A stretch of 10,392 nt of DNA from Chthoniobacterales bacterium (GCA_013695925.1 JACCZO010000078.1:1-10392); one strand, 5' to 3'; counted from the first letter of the stretch, positions 1 to 7,170 are shown. The notes: a model not told the origin generated them from the sequence alone. Translations and numbers: made by a program.

Positions 1-2
1 AT

Positions 3-1733
3 TCAATCAACGAGCTCGACACCAAGATCATCCCGGAGGGCGGGACGAACATCTCGGAGGCGATCGCCCTTGCCACCCGCACTTTTGGAAAGGCCGCGAC
101 CGGCAATCGCGCCCTCATCATTTTCACCGACGGCGAAGAGCTGAGCGGTGACGCGGTCAAAACAGCGAAAGGCGCAGCCGAGGCCGGCGTTCGCATTTTC
201 ACGGTCGGCGTCGGCACGCCGGGCGGCTCGCTCATTCCCATCCAGAGCGAAAACGGCGGCACCGCCTTCGTCAATGACGCCAAAGGCGAGGTCGTAAAAT
301 CGAAGCTCGACGAAGCACGCCTGCGCGAAGTCGCCCAGGCGGCGGAAGGCTTTTACCTCCATCTCGGGAATGGCCCGCGCACGATGCAACAGCTCGTGAC
401 CGACGGGCTCGGCAAAATGAAAGTGGCCGACATCAACGCGCGTCTTTCGCGCAAGCCGATCGAGCGCTACGAATGGCCGCTGGCAGCAGCGATTTTTCTC
501 TTCGCCCTGGCGCTCTTGATCAACGACCGGCAACGCAAGTCTGGAGGGACGGGCGCCGTCCCGTCCCCGAATCAGAAACAGGGACGCCACTCGCCGCGGC
601 GAGCAGGCTTTGGCCGTCCCTCCCAGGCGATTGCCGTGGCCATCTTTCTTCTCGTCGTTAGGCAAGGTTTCGCCGCCTCGGCCGGCCTGGAACTCTACGA
701 GCAGCAAAAATTCCCCGAGGCCTACGAGCATTTCCAAAAGACGCTCGAGGAAAATCCCGGCGCCCGGCAGAGCGACCGGATTCAATTCGACGCCGGCGCG
801 GCCGCCTATAAAATGAAAGATTACAACAAGGCGTTGCAATCCTTCAGCCAGGCCTTGCTCTCGAAGAATTCGCACCTGCAAAGCGAGAGCCATTACAATC
901 TTGGCAACACCCTTTACCAGCGCGGCGAAGCGGAGAAGAGCGACGACAAGAAGCTGACCAACTGGGAAGAGGCGCTCAAGCATTACGAAGAAACGCTCAA
1001 GGCCGAGCCGCAAAACAAAAAGGCCAGGGACAACTACGATTACGTCAAAAAGAAGATCGAGGAGCTGAAGAAAAAGCAGGAAGAAAAGCCATCGCCGACT
1101 CCCACCCCGTCCCCGTCGCCCTCCCCGCAGAAAGACCAGAAAGACGACCAAAGGAAGGACGACAAGGACCAGCAGAAACAGGACAAAAACGACCAGCAGA
1201 AAAAAGACGGGCAACAGCAGTCGGAGAAAAGCGACGGTTCCGGCGAAGGTGAGAAATCGGAAGATGGTCAGCAGTCGCCCTCACCGACCCCGAGCCCGAG
1301 TCCGTCGCCTTCGCCTAGTGAAAGCCCGAGTCCGAGCCCCGGCGAAGACGGCGCCGGCCAATCTCCCACCCCCACTCCCTCGCCTCCGGAAGGCGATCAA
1401 CCCGGCGCTTCACCGTCCCCATCGCCAGGCGAAGAAGCCTCGCCTTCCCCCACCCCGGGCGAAGGCGAACAGAACGGCGGGGAATACGGCGAGCCATCCA
1501 GCCCGACGCCCGCTCCTACGCCGGACAAGCCTCTGACCGGCGATGTGAAAGGCGCGGGGGAAGAAAAACCGCCAGACCAGCAGCCGCCGGAGGTGGCGGA
1601 AGCGGAGCCGGAGAAGGAAGGCGAGATGAGTCCGAAGCAAGCCGCCCTCCTCCTCCAGGCGATGAAAGACGAGGAACAGAAAGTCCAGCTTGATGAACAC
1701 AAGCCCGTGCGTCCTGTCTATAACGATTGGTAA
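3..1733 (+). CDS. batB-batC: BatB-BatC fusion: VWA domain plus TPR protein, 5' partial
   Basis: The open frame enters from the left edge; 576 residues are visible. Residues 1-125 are the C-terminal half of a von Willebrand A domain. They show the MIDAS Thr in GGTNISEAI (T15) and the MIDAS Asp in IIFTDGEE (D43). A membrane helix follows at 157-173, which is where BatA/BatB proteins normally end. The frame continues without a stop through an 86-bp palindromic element (residues 180-208) into a hydrophobic, signal-like segment (209-227). Next come about three TPR units (228-338), a Lys-rich helix, a long Pro/Ser/Thr- and Lys/Asp/Gln-rich stretch, and a conserved-looking end (MSPKQAALLLQAMKDEE ... 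YNDW, 542-576), as in BatC. Bat proteins are associated with aerotolerance and envelope stress in Bacteroidetes and spirochaetes; the biochemistry is unclear. The choice of BatB over BatA is inferred from gene order. A GTG at 636 could restart a separate BatC. Confidence 0.85.
   Translation, partial: SINELDTKIIPEGGTNISEAIALATRTFGKAATGNRALIIFTDGEELSGDAVKTAKGAAEAGVRIFTVGVGTPGGSLIPIQSENGGTAFVNDAKGEVVKSKLDEARLREVAQAAEGFYLHLGNGPRTMQQLVTDGLGKMKVADINARLSRKPIERYEWPLAAAIFLFALALLINDRQRKSGGTGAVPSPNQKQGRHSPRRAGFGRPSQAIAVAIFLLVVRQGFAASAGLELYEQQKFPEAYEHFQKTLEENPGARQSDRIQFDAGAAAYKMKDYNKALQSFSQALLSKNSHLQSESHYNLGNTLYQRGEAEKSDDKKLTNWEEALKHYEETLKAEPQNKKARDNYDYVKKKIEELKKKQEEKPSPTPTPSPSPSPQKDQKDDQRKDDKDQQKQDKNDQQKKDGQQQSEKSDGSGEGEKSEDGQQSPSPTPSPSPSPSPSESPSPSPGEDGAGQSPTPTPSPPEGDQPGASPSPSPGEEASPSPTPGEGEQNGGEYGEPSSPTPAPTPDKPLTGDVKGAGEEKPPDQQPPEVAEAEPEKEGEMSPKQAALLLQAMKDEEQKVQLDEHKPVRPVYNDW
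541..626. repeat. Palindromic REP-like element inside coding sequence
   Basis: The ends are inverted repeats: CTGGAGGGACGG (541-552) against CCGTCCCTCCCAG (614-626), with one extra C. Inside are GGGACGG-GCG-CCGTCCC (546-562), a perfect 7-bp stem, and the 14-bp perfect palindrome CTCGCCGCGGCGAG (590-603). The architecture is that of a small non-autonomous, REP- or MITE-like element. The exact boundaries are my estimate. It is translated as part of the BatB-BatC linker. Confidence 0.6.
655..663 (-). repeat. GCCTAACGA word
   Basis: Exact copy inside batB-batC, antisense to the gene. It is read as gTC-GTT-AGG-C (Val-Arg, with a rare AGG codon) in the BatC signal-like segment, just after the palindromic element. 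Confidence 0.9.
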
Positions 1734-1741
1734 TCCACCCG

Positions 1742-3628
1742 ATGCTCTTCCGAAATGTGACCAGCCCATTTTCCCCTCGCCCCCGTTCGGTCGCCGTCGG
1801 AATCGGCGTGCTGTTTTTCCTGGCTGCCGTTTTCCTGCCGGCTTTGTCCGCCCAGGCCGACGAACCGACCGTCACCGCCGTCCTGACCAGTTCGGAAACC
1901 GAAGTCGACCGGCCAGTCCAGTTGCAGATCAAGATCACAGGCGACGCAAACGCAATTCCGCCTAACGAAATCACGGTGGACGGCCTTGACATTCGTTACA
2001 CCGGCCAGTCGCAACTGGTCGAAGGACGCAACTTCCGTTTCACCTACAGTTTCGTCTACAACTACACGATCCTGCCTTTGAAAGCCGGGACCTTCACCAT
2101 TCCGTCCCAGGCGATTGGGAGCAACAACGGCACTCTCCGCACTCCGGCGCTGACCCTGAATGTCGCGCCTAACGACGACGGCACCACGACCTCGCGCCGC
2201 GGCGGAGGGAATAGCGCGACCGACGAAAAGAAAATCGTCTTTGCCGAGCTGGTCGTTCCGAAAACGAGCGTTTACGTCGGCGAAACCATCCCGGCCCAGA
2301 TCCGGATCGGAATCAACTCGCGCGTTCCGCATCGTTTCATCGATCTGCCGAATCTGAGCGGCCAGGGCTTTACTTCGCAGCGCATGCCAAACCCGGACCA
2401 GCGACTCGAATCGATCGGCGGCCGCACTTACGAAGTCGTGACGCTCCAGACCGCCATCACCCCGGTGCGGAGCGGCAAACTCGAGATCTCGGCCAAGGAC
2501 GCGAAAGCAATCATCCAGGTGCCGCGCCGCGGCGGAAGCCGCCCGCGTTCGCCCTTCGATCTCTTCGGAATGAACGACCCGTTCAACGATCCGTTTTTTA
2601 ACGATGCCTTCGCCGGCGTGGGCGAACAGAAGGAAGTAAAATTCTCCAGCGAAACGACCACGATCGAAGTCAAGCCGCTCCCTCCCAACGCGCCCGCCAC
2701 CTTTGCCGGGGCGGTCGGGAATTTTTCTCTCGCGACCGATGTGAAACCCAAAACTGCGCAGGTCGGCGATCCGCTCACCGTGACCGCGACTATTTCCGGC
2801 CGCGGCAATTTCGACCGCGTGACCGCACCCACGCTGGAGGAGACGCGCGGCTGGCACACCTACCCGCCGGGTTCAAATTTCAAGGCGGACGACGAGATCG
2901 GGGTCAGTGGCACGAAGACTTTTGAGATGGTGGTCACGCCTAACGAACCGAAAAAGGCCGTGCCGCCGCTGGTCTTCACTTTCTTCAACCCGCTTAAGGA
3001 GCAGTATGTGACCCTGAAAGGCGACAAAGTCCCGGTCGTGGTCGAGGGCGGCACTGCGCCGGCTGCGACCCCGGCGGTCGCGAGCGCGGGGACGCCGCCG
3101 CCCCAACCGAGCGCACGCCCCACCGCCGCGCCCCAGGGCTCGGACATCCTTTACCAGCTAACCGACCACGGCGGGTGGGGCGCGACCTTTGCGCCAGTCT
3201 TCCAACAGCCGGTTTTCTGGGCAGCCCAGGCCGTGCCGTTGCTTGGTTTGGTCGGTTTTTTCGGCTGGGAAATGCGCCGTCGCCGGCTGGCCAATCGCGC
3301 CGGCCAACGAATCGCCGCCTGGGAAAATGAGAGCGCGGAGCTGGAGCGGAAGTTGCGCCGGGCCGGTGACCCGCCGGATCAATATTATGCCGAAGCGCTG
3401 CGCGTGGTGCAGTTGAAGACTGCGCTCGCCCGCCAGATCGAGCCCAACACGGTCGACGCCGAGATCGCGGTCGCGGCCTTTGATTTGCCTGACGAGCAGC
3501 GCGACCGGGTGCGCGAGCTTTTCCGGCGAAGCGACGAGGTGCGCTACAGCGGCCGGCCCAACGGCAACAGCACAGTGCCGGAAGAAACCCGGCGCGAAGT
3601 CCTGGATTTAATCAATCGCCTGAACTGA
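1742..3628 (+). CDS. batD: BatD, oxygen-tolerance membrane protein
   Basis: This 628-residue protein begins with a basic stretch and a signal peptide (hydrophobic core about residues 23-36, likely cleavage after SAQA). A large extracytoplasmic beta-rich region follows, with repeated Ig-like modules (for example VTAVLTSSETEVDRPVQLQI and VKPKTAQVGDPLTVTATISG). An RGG / DPFNDPFF-type Gly-Asp-Phe-rich loop lies at about 262-293, as is usual in BatD. An Ala-Pro linker (about 435-468) precedes one membrane helix (about 490-515) with a basic stop (MRRRR), then a roughly 110-residue helical cytoplasmic tail. This is the PF13584-type layout. The start chosen is the ATG 8 bases after the batB-batC stop; a TTG at 1727 in the same frame would overlap that stop. 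No clear Shine-Dalgarno is seen, so translational coupling is likely. Three copies of GCCTAACGA lie inside the gene. Confidence 0.88.
   Translation: MLFRNVTSPFSPRPRSVAVGIGVLFFLAAVFLPALSAQADEPTVTAVLTSSETEVDRPVQLQIKITGDANAIPPNEITVDGLDIRYTGQSQLVEGRNFRFTYSFVYNYTILPLKAGTFTIPSQAIGSNNGTLRTPALTLNVAPNDDGTTTSRRGGGNSATDEKKIVFAELVVPKTSVYVGETIPAQIRIGINSRVPHRFIDLPNLSGQGFTSQRMPNPDQRLESIGGRTYEVVTLQTAITPVRSGKLEISAKDAKAIIQVPRRGGSRPRSPFDLFGMNDPFNDPFFNDAFAGVGEQKEVKFSSETTTIEVKPLPPNAPATFAGAVGNFSLATDVKPKTAQVGDPLTVTATISGRGNFDRVTAPTLEETRGWHTYPPGSNFKADDEIGVSGTKTFEMVVTPNEPKKAVPPLVFTFFNPLKEQYVTLKGDKVPVVVEGGTAPAATPAVASAGTPPPQPSARPTAAPQGSDILYQLTDHGGWGATFAPVFQQPVFWAAQAVPLLGLVGFFGWEMRRRRLANRAGQRIAAWENESAELERKLRRAGDPPDQYYAEALRVVQLKTALARQIEPNTVDAEIAVAAFDLPDEQRDRVRELFRRSDEVRYSGRPNGNSTVPEETRREVLDLINRLN
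1960..1968 (+). repeat. GCCTAACGA word
   Basis: Exact copy in batD, read in frame as CCT-AAC-GAA (Pro-Asn-Glu). Confidence 0.9.
2167..2175 (+). repeat. GCCTAACGA word
   Basis: Exact copy in batD, read as CCT-AAC-GAC (Pro-Asn-Asp) in an inter-domain linker. Confidence 0.9.
2938..2946 (+). repeat. GCCTAACGA word
   Basis: Exact copy in batD, read as CCT-AAC-GAA (Pro-Asn-Glu). Confidence 0.9.
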
Positions 3629-3629
3629 A

Positions 3630-4385
3630 ATGCGCGCGCCTTTTCTCATCCTCACGGTCTTGCTCGGCCTAACGACAGGCTCCTTCGCGGTGCCGGCCGC
3701 GCCGGTCAATGCCGAGGCGACCTTCGCCAAGGCCAACGCCGATTATGCGGCCGGGAAATTTTCGGCGGCGATCGCAGGATACGAGTCGTTAGTCCAGAGC
3801 CGCCAGTGGAACCCGACGTTGTTTTACGATCTCGGGAACGCCTACTTCCGAAAGGGCGATCCCGGTCGCGCCATTCTGAACTACGAACGAGCGCTCGCGC
3901 TCGATCCGAATCATGCCGAAACGCGGGCCAACCTGCAACTGGTGCGCGACCAGGCGCGCGCGCTGGAGCTGGCGCCCGGCTGGGTCGAGACGCGTCTCGG
4001 CGTTCTCACTCGTGATCAATACGCCTGGCTGGCTGTGGCGGCTTTTTGGGGCGCGGCCGCGATTTTGTGCGGGCTTTATTTTGCGCGACGCCGGGCGGTG
4101 GTTTGGATTTTCGCGCTGGTGTTGCTGGGCACGATTTCGGGCGCGGCGGCGTTCGCCGTTTACCAGCTCGAAACCGGGAGCGCAGGGGCCGGCCTCGCGA
4201 TCGTGACGAAGAAGAACATCCAGGCCCGCCTCGCGACCGCGGAAAGCGCGGGCACGGTCCTGCTCCTGCCGGCCGGGAGCGAAATCAAGATCCTGAGCAC
4301 CCGCGGCGAGTGGTCGTATGCCGCCTTGCCTAACGACCTGCGCGGTTGGATCCCGGCGCAAAGCGCGGAGCGAGTCCGGCTCTAG
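3630..4385 (+). CDS. batE: BatE, TPR protein with C-terminal SH3-like domain
   Basis: The gene encodes 251 residues and starts one base after the batD stop. A signal peptide (1 to about 22) is followed by two TPR units (about 31-62 and 63-104: NPTLFYDLGNAYFRKGDPGR, then YERALALDPNHAETRANLQL). Two membrane helices follow (132-152 and 156-179), then a bacterial SH3-type domain (about 187-251: ...LLLPAGSEIKILSTRGEWSY... GWIPAQ). TPR, two helices and SH3 in that order is the BatE layout known from Bacteroidetes Bat operons. The TPR part should be periplasmic and may work with the other Bat proteins in an envelope complex (inference). It is the last bat gene here. The usual DG turn before the SH3 GWI motif is replaced by PND, encoded by the GCCTAACGA word. 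Confidence 0.85.
   Translation: MRAPFLILTVLLGLTTGSFAVPAAPVNAEATFAKANADYAAGKFSAAIAGYESLVQSRQWNPTLFYDLGNAYFRKGDPGRAILNYERALALDPNHAETRANLQLVRDQARALELAPGWVETRLGVLTRDQYAWLAVAAFWGAAAILCGLYFARRRAVVWIFALVLLGTISGAAAFAVYQLETGSAGAGLAIVTKKNIQARLATAESAGTVLLLPAGSEIKILSTRGEWSYAALPNDLRGWIPAQSAERVRL
3667..3675 (+). repeat. GCCTAACGA word
   Basis: Exact copy in the batE signal peptide, read in another frame as GGC-CTA-ACG (Gly-Leu-Thr). Confidence 0.9.
4328..4336 (+). repeat. GCCTAACGA word
   Basis: Exact copy in the batE SH3-like domain, read as CCT-AAC-GAC (Pro-Asn-Asp). Confidence 0.9.
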
Positions 4386-4404
4386 CCGCATCCAAAAACG
4401 CCCG

Positions 4405-4421
4405 GCGAACGAATCGTTCGC
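4405..4421. promoter_or_regulatory. Perfect 17-bp palindrome upstream of uvsE
   Basis: GCGAACGA-A-TCGTTCGC forms a perfect 8-bp inverted repeat around one central A. It lies between the batE stop and the ATG at 4423. No T-run follows, so it does not look like a terminator; operator-like symmetry is the simpler reading. It resembles a Gram-positive SOS box (CGAAC-N4-GTTCG), but the spacer is five bases instead of four. A role in uvsE control is inference. Confidence 0.35.
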
Positions 4422-4422
4422 G

Positions 4423-5589
4423 ATGAGCAAAAAACTGAAGTCCTGCGACAGGGTCGAGTGGCAGACTTCGCGGGGCAAAACCTTTGGCGTGGTGAAGGAG
4501 AAGCTGATGTCGAGACGCATAATCAGGTCCCACACCGCCGCCGCTTCAAAAAAGAATCCCGAATACCGGGCGCACTCCGGAAAAAAAACCAGTCCGAGCA
4601 GCCGCGGCCTTGCCTCGAAGAGTAAGCCGCTTCGGGTCGGTTTCGCGGTCAAGGTTCTGGGCGGGGAAGACCTGAAAAGTAACGATAGCCGGCGCTGGCA
4701 GCAGTCCCCGCATCTCCGCCTTTCGCTCGAATATCTCGATCGCATTTTCGATTATCTCGCGGCGCAGAAGATCGGGATGTACCGCATCTCGTCCGACCTC
4801 GCCCCGTATGTCACGCACCCCGAGATGCCGCAGTTTCATCGGCAAATCGAGGAGTGTGCAGCGGAGTTGCGGGCCCTTGGACGACGCGCACGCGCGCTGG
4901 ATCTGCGACTCTCGTTTCATCCCTCGCAGTTCATCGTTCTGAATAGCCCCGACCCGAATCTCGTGCGCAAAAGCGTGGCTGACCTCGCGGCGCAAGCGGA
5001 GATACTGGACCGGATGGAACTCGGGCCGGAAGCAGTGGTGGTTGTGCATGTCGGCGGCTCTTATGGCGACAGCGCGCGCGGCCGCGCGGATTGGGCGGCG
5101 ACCTATCGCAGGCTCGGGCCGGAAATCCGTCGTCGGCTGGTCCTGGAAAACGACGATGTTCGCTACAGTGCCGCCGATGTTTTGCAGATCCACGAGCAAA
5201 CCGGTGTGCCGCTGGTTTTCGACCATCAGCATTTTCGTTGTCACAATCCCGAGCAATTGGAGCTGCGCCCCACGGTCGAGCGATTTCTGGCGACAGCGCA
5301 GGCCGGTGCACGGCCGAAAATCCATTTCTCCTCCCCGCGCACCGAATGGCGCGAACTGCCGCGGAGAAACCGCCAGACCGGCAAAAACGAAATTCTTCGC
5401 CAGGCGCCGGTTTGGACGGGCCACGCCGATTTCTGCCAGCCATTTGAGTTCATCGATCTGATGCGCCAGCTCGACGGTCTCGAATTCGACGTCATGCTCG
5501 AGGCGAAAGCGAAAGATCTCGCGCTCCTCCGCTTGCGGCAGGACCTGCTCCGGTATGCCCCCGACCTGGCGGAGCGATTTTCGGGATAG
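4423..5589 (+). CDS. uvsE: UV-damage endonuclease with N-terminal DUF2945/Tudor-like domain
   Basis: The gene encodes 388 residues. The region from about residue 68 onward is a UvsE/UvdE TIM-barrel endonuclease, which nicks DNA 5' of UV photoproducts to start alternative excision repair. Family motifs and likely metal ligands visible are FHPSQF (H166), HVGGSYGD (H209), LENDD (E242), FDHQH (D267, H270), KIHFSS (H301), HADF (H334, D336) and LEAKAKD (E360). Residues 1-64 (MSKKLKSCDRVEW...RGKTFGVV...HTAAASKKNPEY...) match my memory of the DUF2945 / Hva1_TUDOR consensus, usually a free-standing protein of about 70 residues. That homology supports the ATG at 4423, although it has no visible Shine-Dalgarno. 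An ATG at 4507 has a good one and would give 360 residues. No in-frame ATG, GTG or TTG start lies between 4507 and the barrel, so an extension of some kind is real. Confidence 0.9.
   Translation: MSKKLKSCDRVEWQTSRGKTFGVVKEKLMSRRIIRSHTAAASKKNPEYRAHSGKKTSPSSRGLASKSKPLRVGFAVKVLGGEDLKSNDSRRWQQSPHLRLSLEYLDRIFDYLAAQKIGMYRISSDLAPYVTHPEMPQFHRQIEECAAELRALGRRARALDLRLSFHPSQFIVLNSPDPNLVRKSVADLAAQAEILDRMELGPEAVVVVHVGGSYGDSARGRADWAATYRRLGPEIRRRLVLENDDVRYSAADVLQIHEQTGVPLVFDHQHFRCHNPEQLELRPTVERFLATAQAGARPKIHFSSPRTEWRELPRRNRQTGKNEILRQAPVWTGHADFCQPFEFIDLMRQLDGLEFDVMLEAKAKDLALLRLRQDLLRYAPDLAERFSG
4495..4500 (+). promoter_or_regulatory. Shine-Dalgarno for alternative uvsE start at 4507
   Basis: AAGGAG lies 6 bases before the in-frame ATG at 4507. 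It is one of the best ribosome binding sites in the window, yet it falls inside the DUF2945-like coding region. It may be chance (it encodes KE, common in this domain) or may give a shorter UvsE lacking most of the extension. Confidence 0.35.
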
Positions 5590-5640
5590 GAGAACCGCTC
5601 TGTCGGTTGCTCATTCGGCAAAGCCTTTCATCTTGAACGC

Positions 5641-7053
5641 ATGAACGCGGAAATGGATCTCGGAACCAACAAAAAAGCGTTCCAGATCAATCTCGACCGC
5701 AAACGCTATGGCACCTTCGCGGAGATCGGCGCCGGGCAGGAAGTGGCGCGCCGTTTTTTCCAGGTCGGCGGCGCTTCCGGAACAATCGCGAAGACGATGT
5801 CCGCTTACGACATGCAATTCAGTGACGCAATTTACGGCGCCTCCAGCCGCTATGTCAGCCGGGCGCGTCTCAAGACGATGCTCGACCACGAGTATTGCCT
5901 TTTGCGGGAACGGCTCGACCAAAAACTGGGCGACGAATGCACATTTTTCGTTTTCGCCGACACGGTGGCGGCGCGCAGCTTCAAGCAACATAACGAGTCG
6001 CATGGCTGGCTCGGGATGCGTTTCCAATCAGCAACCCGCGGCGAGCCGAGCGAGATCATCATCCACGTCCGCATGCTCGATGAAGCCAACGTCGACCAGC
6101 AGGAAGCGCTCGGGATCATCGGGGTGAACCTGATTTACGGCGCCTTCTACGAGCATCAGCCCGAGAAGTTGATCGCCTCCCTGCAGGAGAACCTCGCGCC
6201 GCAGCGGATGCAGATCGACATGATCAAATTCTCAGGGCCGGCCTACGAAGGAGTCGACAACCGGCTCATGAGCCTCCAATTGGTCAGCCAAGGCCTAACG
6301 AACGCCGTCATGTTTACGGCCGACGGGGAGTCGGTCCAGCCGGCCGAGATTCTCTACAAGAAAGCGATCATCGTCGAACGCGGCAGCTTTCGGCCAGTGA
6401 CCTACGCGACGAACGACATGCTGGAAGGCGCGCGCCATCTTTTCCTCCGCCAGCCGGACGCGGAAGAGCAGGAGCTTGTCGTCCTGATGGAGATGACGCT
6501 CGAAAATCTGCTTTCGGAAGGCCAGCTAAACCACGCGGATTTCCTCGCCCGGGTCGATATCCTAGGGTCGTTAGGCCGGACGGTTTTGATCTCGAAGTTC
6601 GGCGAATACTACCGCCTGGCGGGCTACCTCTCCCGCTACACCAATCGAACGGTCGCACTGGTCATGGGGTTGCCGAGCCTGCACGAGATTTTTGATGAAA
6701 AATACTATCTCAACCTCGAAGGCGGCATCCTCGAGGCGCTTGGCCGCATGTTCAAAAGCGGACTCAAACTTTTTGTCTACCCGATGGTGGAAGAAAAAAC
6801 TGGGACCCTGCGAACCGCGACCCAGCTCGAGGTCGCGCCCAATCTGCATCATCTCTACCAATATCTGATCGAGAACGGATTCATTCAGGAGGTCACCAAG
6901 TTCCGGCGTGAATACCTGAAGATTTTCCCGCCAGAGGTCCTGGCAAAAATGCGGACCGGCGATCCGGCTTGGGAAAGAATGGTGCCGCCGGAAGTCTCGG
7001 AGATGATCAAGGCGCGCGGCTTTTTCGGTTACCAGCGTTCCGACGCGGCCTGA
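5641..7053 (+). CDS. Conserved protein of unknown function, 470 residues
   Basis: I do not assign a function. No signal peptide or membrane helix is visible, so the protein is probably soluble and cytosolic. Blocks that look conserved are AEIGAGQEVARRFFQVGGAS (27-46) followed by GTIAKTMSAYDM (47-58); FVFADTVAARSF; EIIIHVRMLD; QQEALGIIGVNLIYGAFYEH; MIKFSGPAYEGVDNRLMSLQ; MFTADGE; and a C-terminal MVPPEVSEMIKARGFFGYQ. From memory, full-length relatives occur in planctomycetes, cyanobacteria and Bacteroidetes. They carry inconsistent labels such as TonB-dependent receptor, which this sequence does not support: it has no signal, plug or barrel. The gene lies 51 bases after uvsE on the same strand and converges on the peptidase gene. 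ATG 5641 has no clear Shine-Dalgarno; ATG 5653 is an alternative. Two GCCTAACGA words lie inside, in opposite orientations. Confidence 0.85.
   Translation: MNAEMDLGTNKKAFQINLDRKRYGTFAEIGAGQEVARRFFQVGGASGTIAKTMSAYDMQFSDAIYGASSRYVSRARLKTMLDHEYCLLRERLDQKLGDECTFFVFADTVAARSFKQHNESHGWLGMRFQSATRGEPSEIIIHVRMLDEANVDQQEALGIIGVNLIYGAFYEHQPEKLIASLQENLAPQRMQIDMIKFSGPAYEGVDNRLMSLQLVSQGLTNAVMFTADGESVQPAEILYKKAIIVERGSFRPVTYATNDMLEGARHLFLRQPDAEEQELVVLMEMTLENLLSEGQLNHADFLARVDILGSLGRTVLISKFGEYYRLAGYLSRYTNRTVALVMGLPSLHEIFDEKYYLNLEGGILEALGRMFKSGLKLFVYPMVEEKTGTLRTATQLEVAPNLHHLYQYLIENGFIQEVTKFRREYLKIFPPEVLAKMRTGDPAWERMVPPEVSEMIKARGFFGYQRSDAA
6293..6301 (+). repeat. GCCTAACGA word
   Basis: Exact copy in the gene of unknown function, read as GGC-CTA-ACG (Gly-Leu-Thr). 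Confidence 0.9.
6568..6576 (-). repeat. GCCTAACGA word
   Basis: Exact copy in the gene of unknown function, antisense to it, read as TCG-TTA-GGC (Ser-Leu-Gly). Confidence 0.9.
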
Positions 7054-7170
7054 CCAAAATGTGGAAGGGGCCTCCGCGCCCCGTCGCTCTCCGCTCCATC
7101 CAGGATGGCCAGTTTGTGCTCCTCTCTCAGGACGCCGAGATCATCGGCCCGCTCCGCCGCAAGGAAGCCT

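Noticed and set aside
3..1214. 403-codon open frame on the minus strand
   Set aside because: It is antisense to the well-supported VWA-TPR gene and its protein is low-complexity Leu/Val/Arg, an artefact of GC-rich codon use.
1718..2857. 379-codon open frame on the minus strand
   Set aside because: It lies antisense to batD, which has a signal peptide, family motifs and a membrane helix. The reverse frame has no recognisable domain.
4405..4421. LexA (SOS) box
   Set aside because: The half-sites look right, but the five-base spacer does not match the motifs I know, so I report it only as an unassigned palindrome.
4318..4422. Longer N-terminus for the uvsE frame, starting inside batE
   Set aside because: It would overlap the batE SH3 domain by 68 bases, and the added residues have no family resemblance; DUF2945 homology begins at 4423.
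3789..4745. 318-codon open frame on the minus strand across batE and the uvsE start
   Set aside because: Both plus-strand genes have clear homology over this stretch. The reverse frame shows no domain.
5593..5608. AACCG-CTCTGT-CGGTT hairpin after uvsE
   Set aside because: A 5-bp stem without a T-run is expected by chance in this DNA.
5991..6002. 12-base match TAACGAGTCGCA shared with 10250-10261
   Set aside because: Several 12-base matches are expected by chance in a window this size, so this pair alone is not evidence of a longer dispersed repeat.
7067..7082. GGGGC-CTCCGC-GCCCC hairpin as terminator between the convergent genes
   Set aside because: The stem is only 5 bp and no T-run follows on either strand. 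The 117-base gap otherwise shows nothing I can support.
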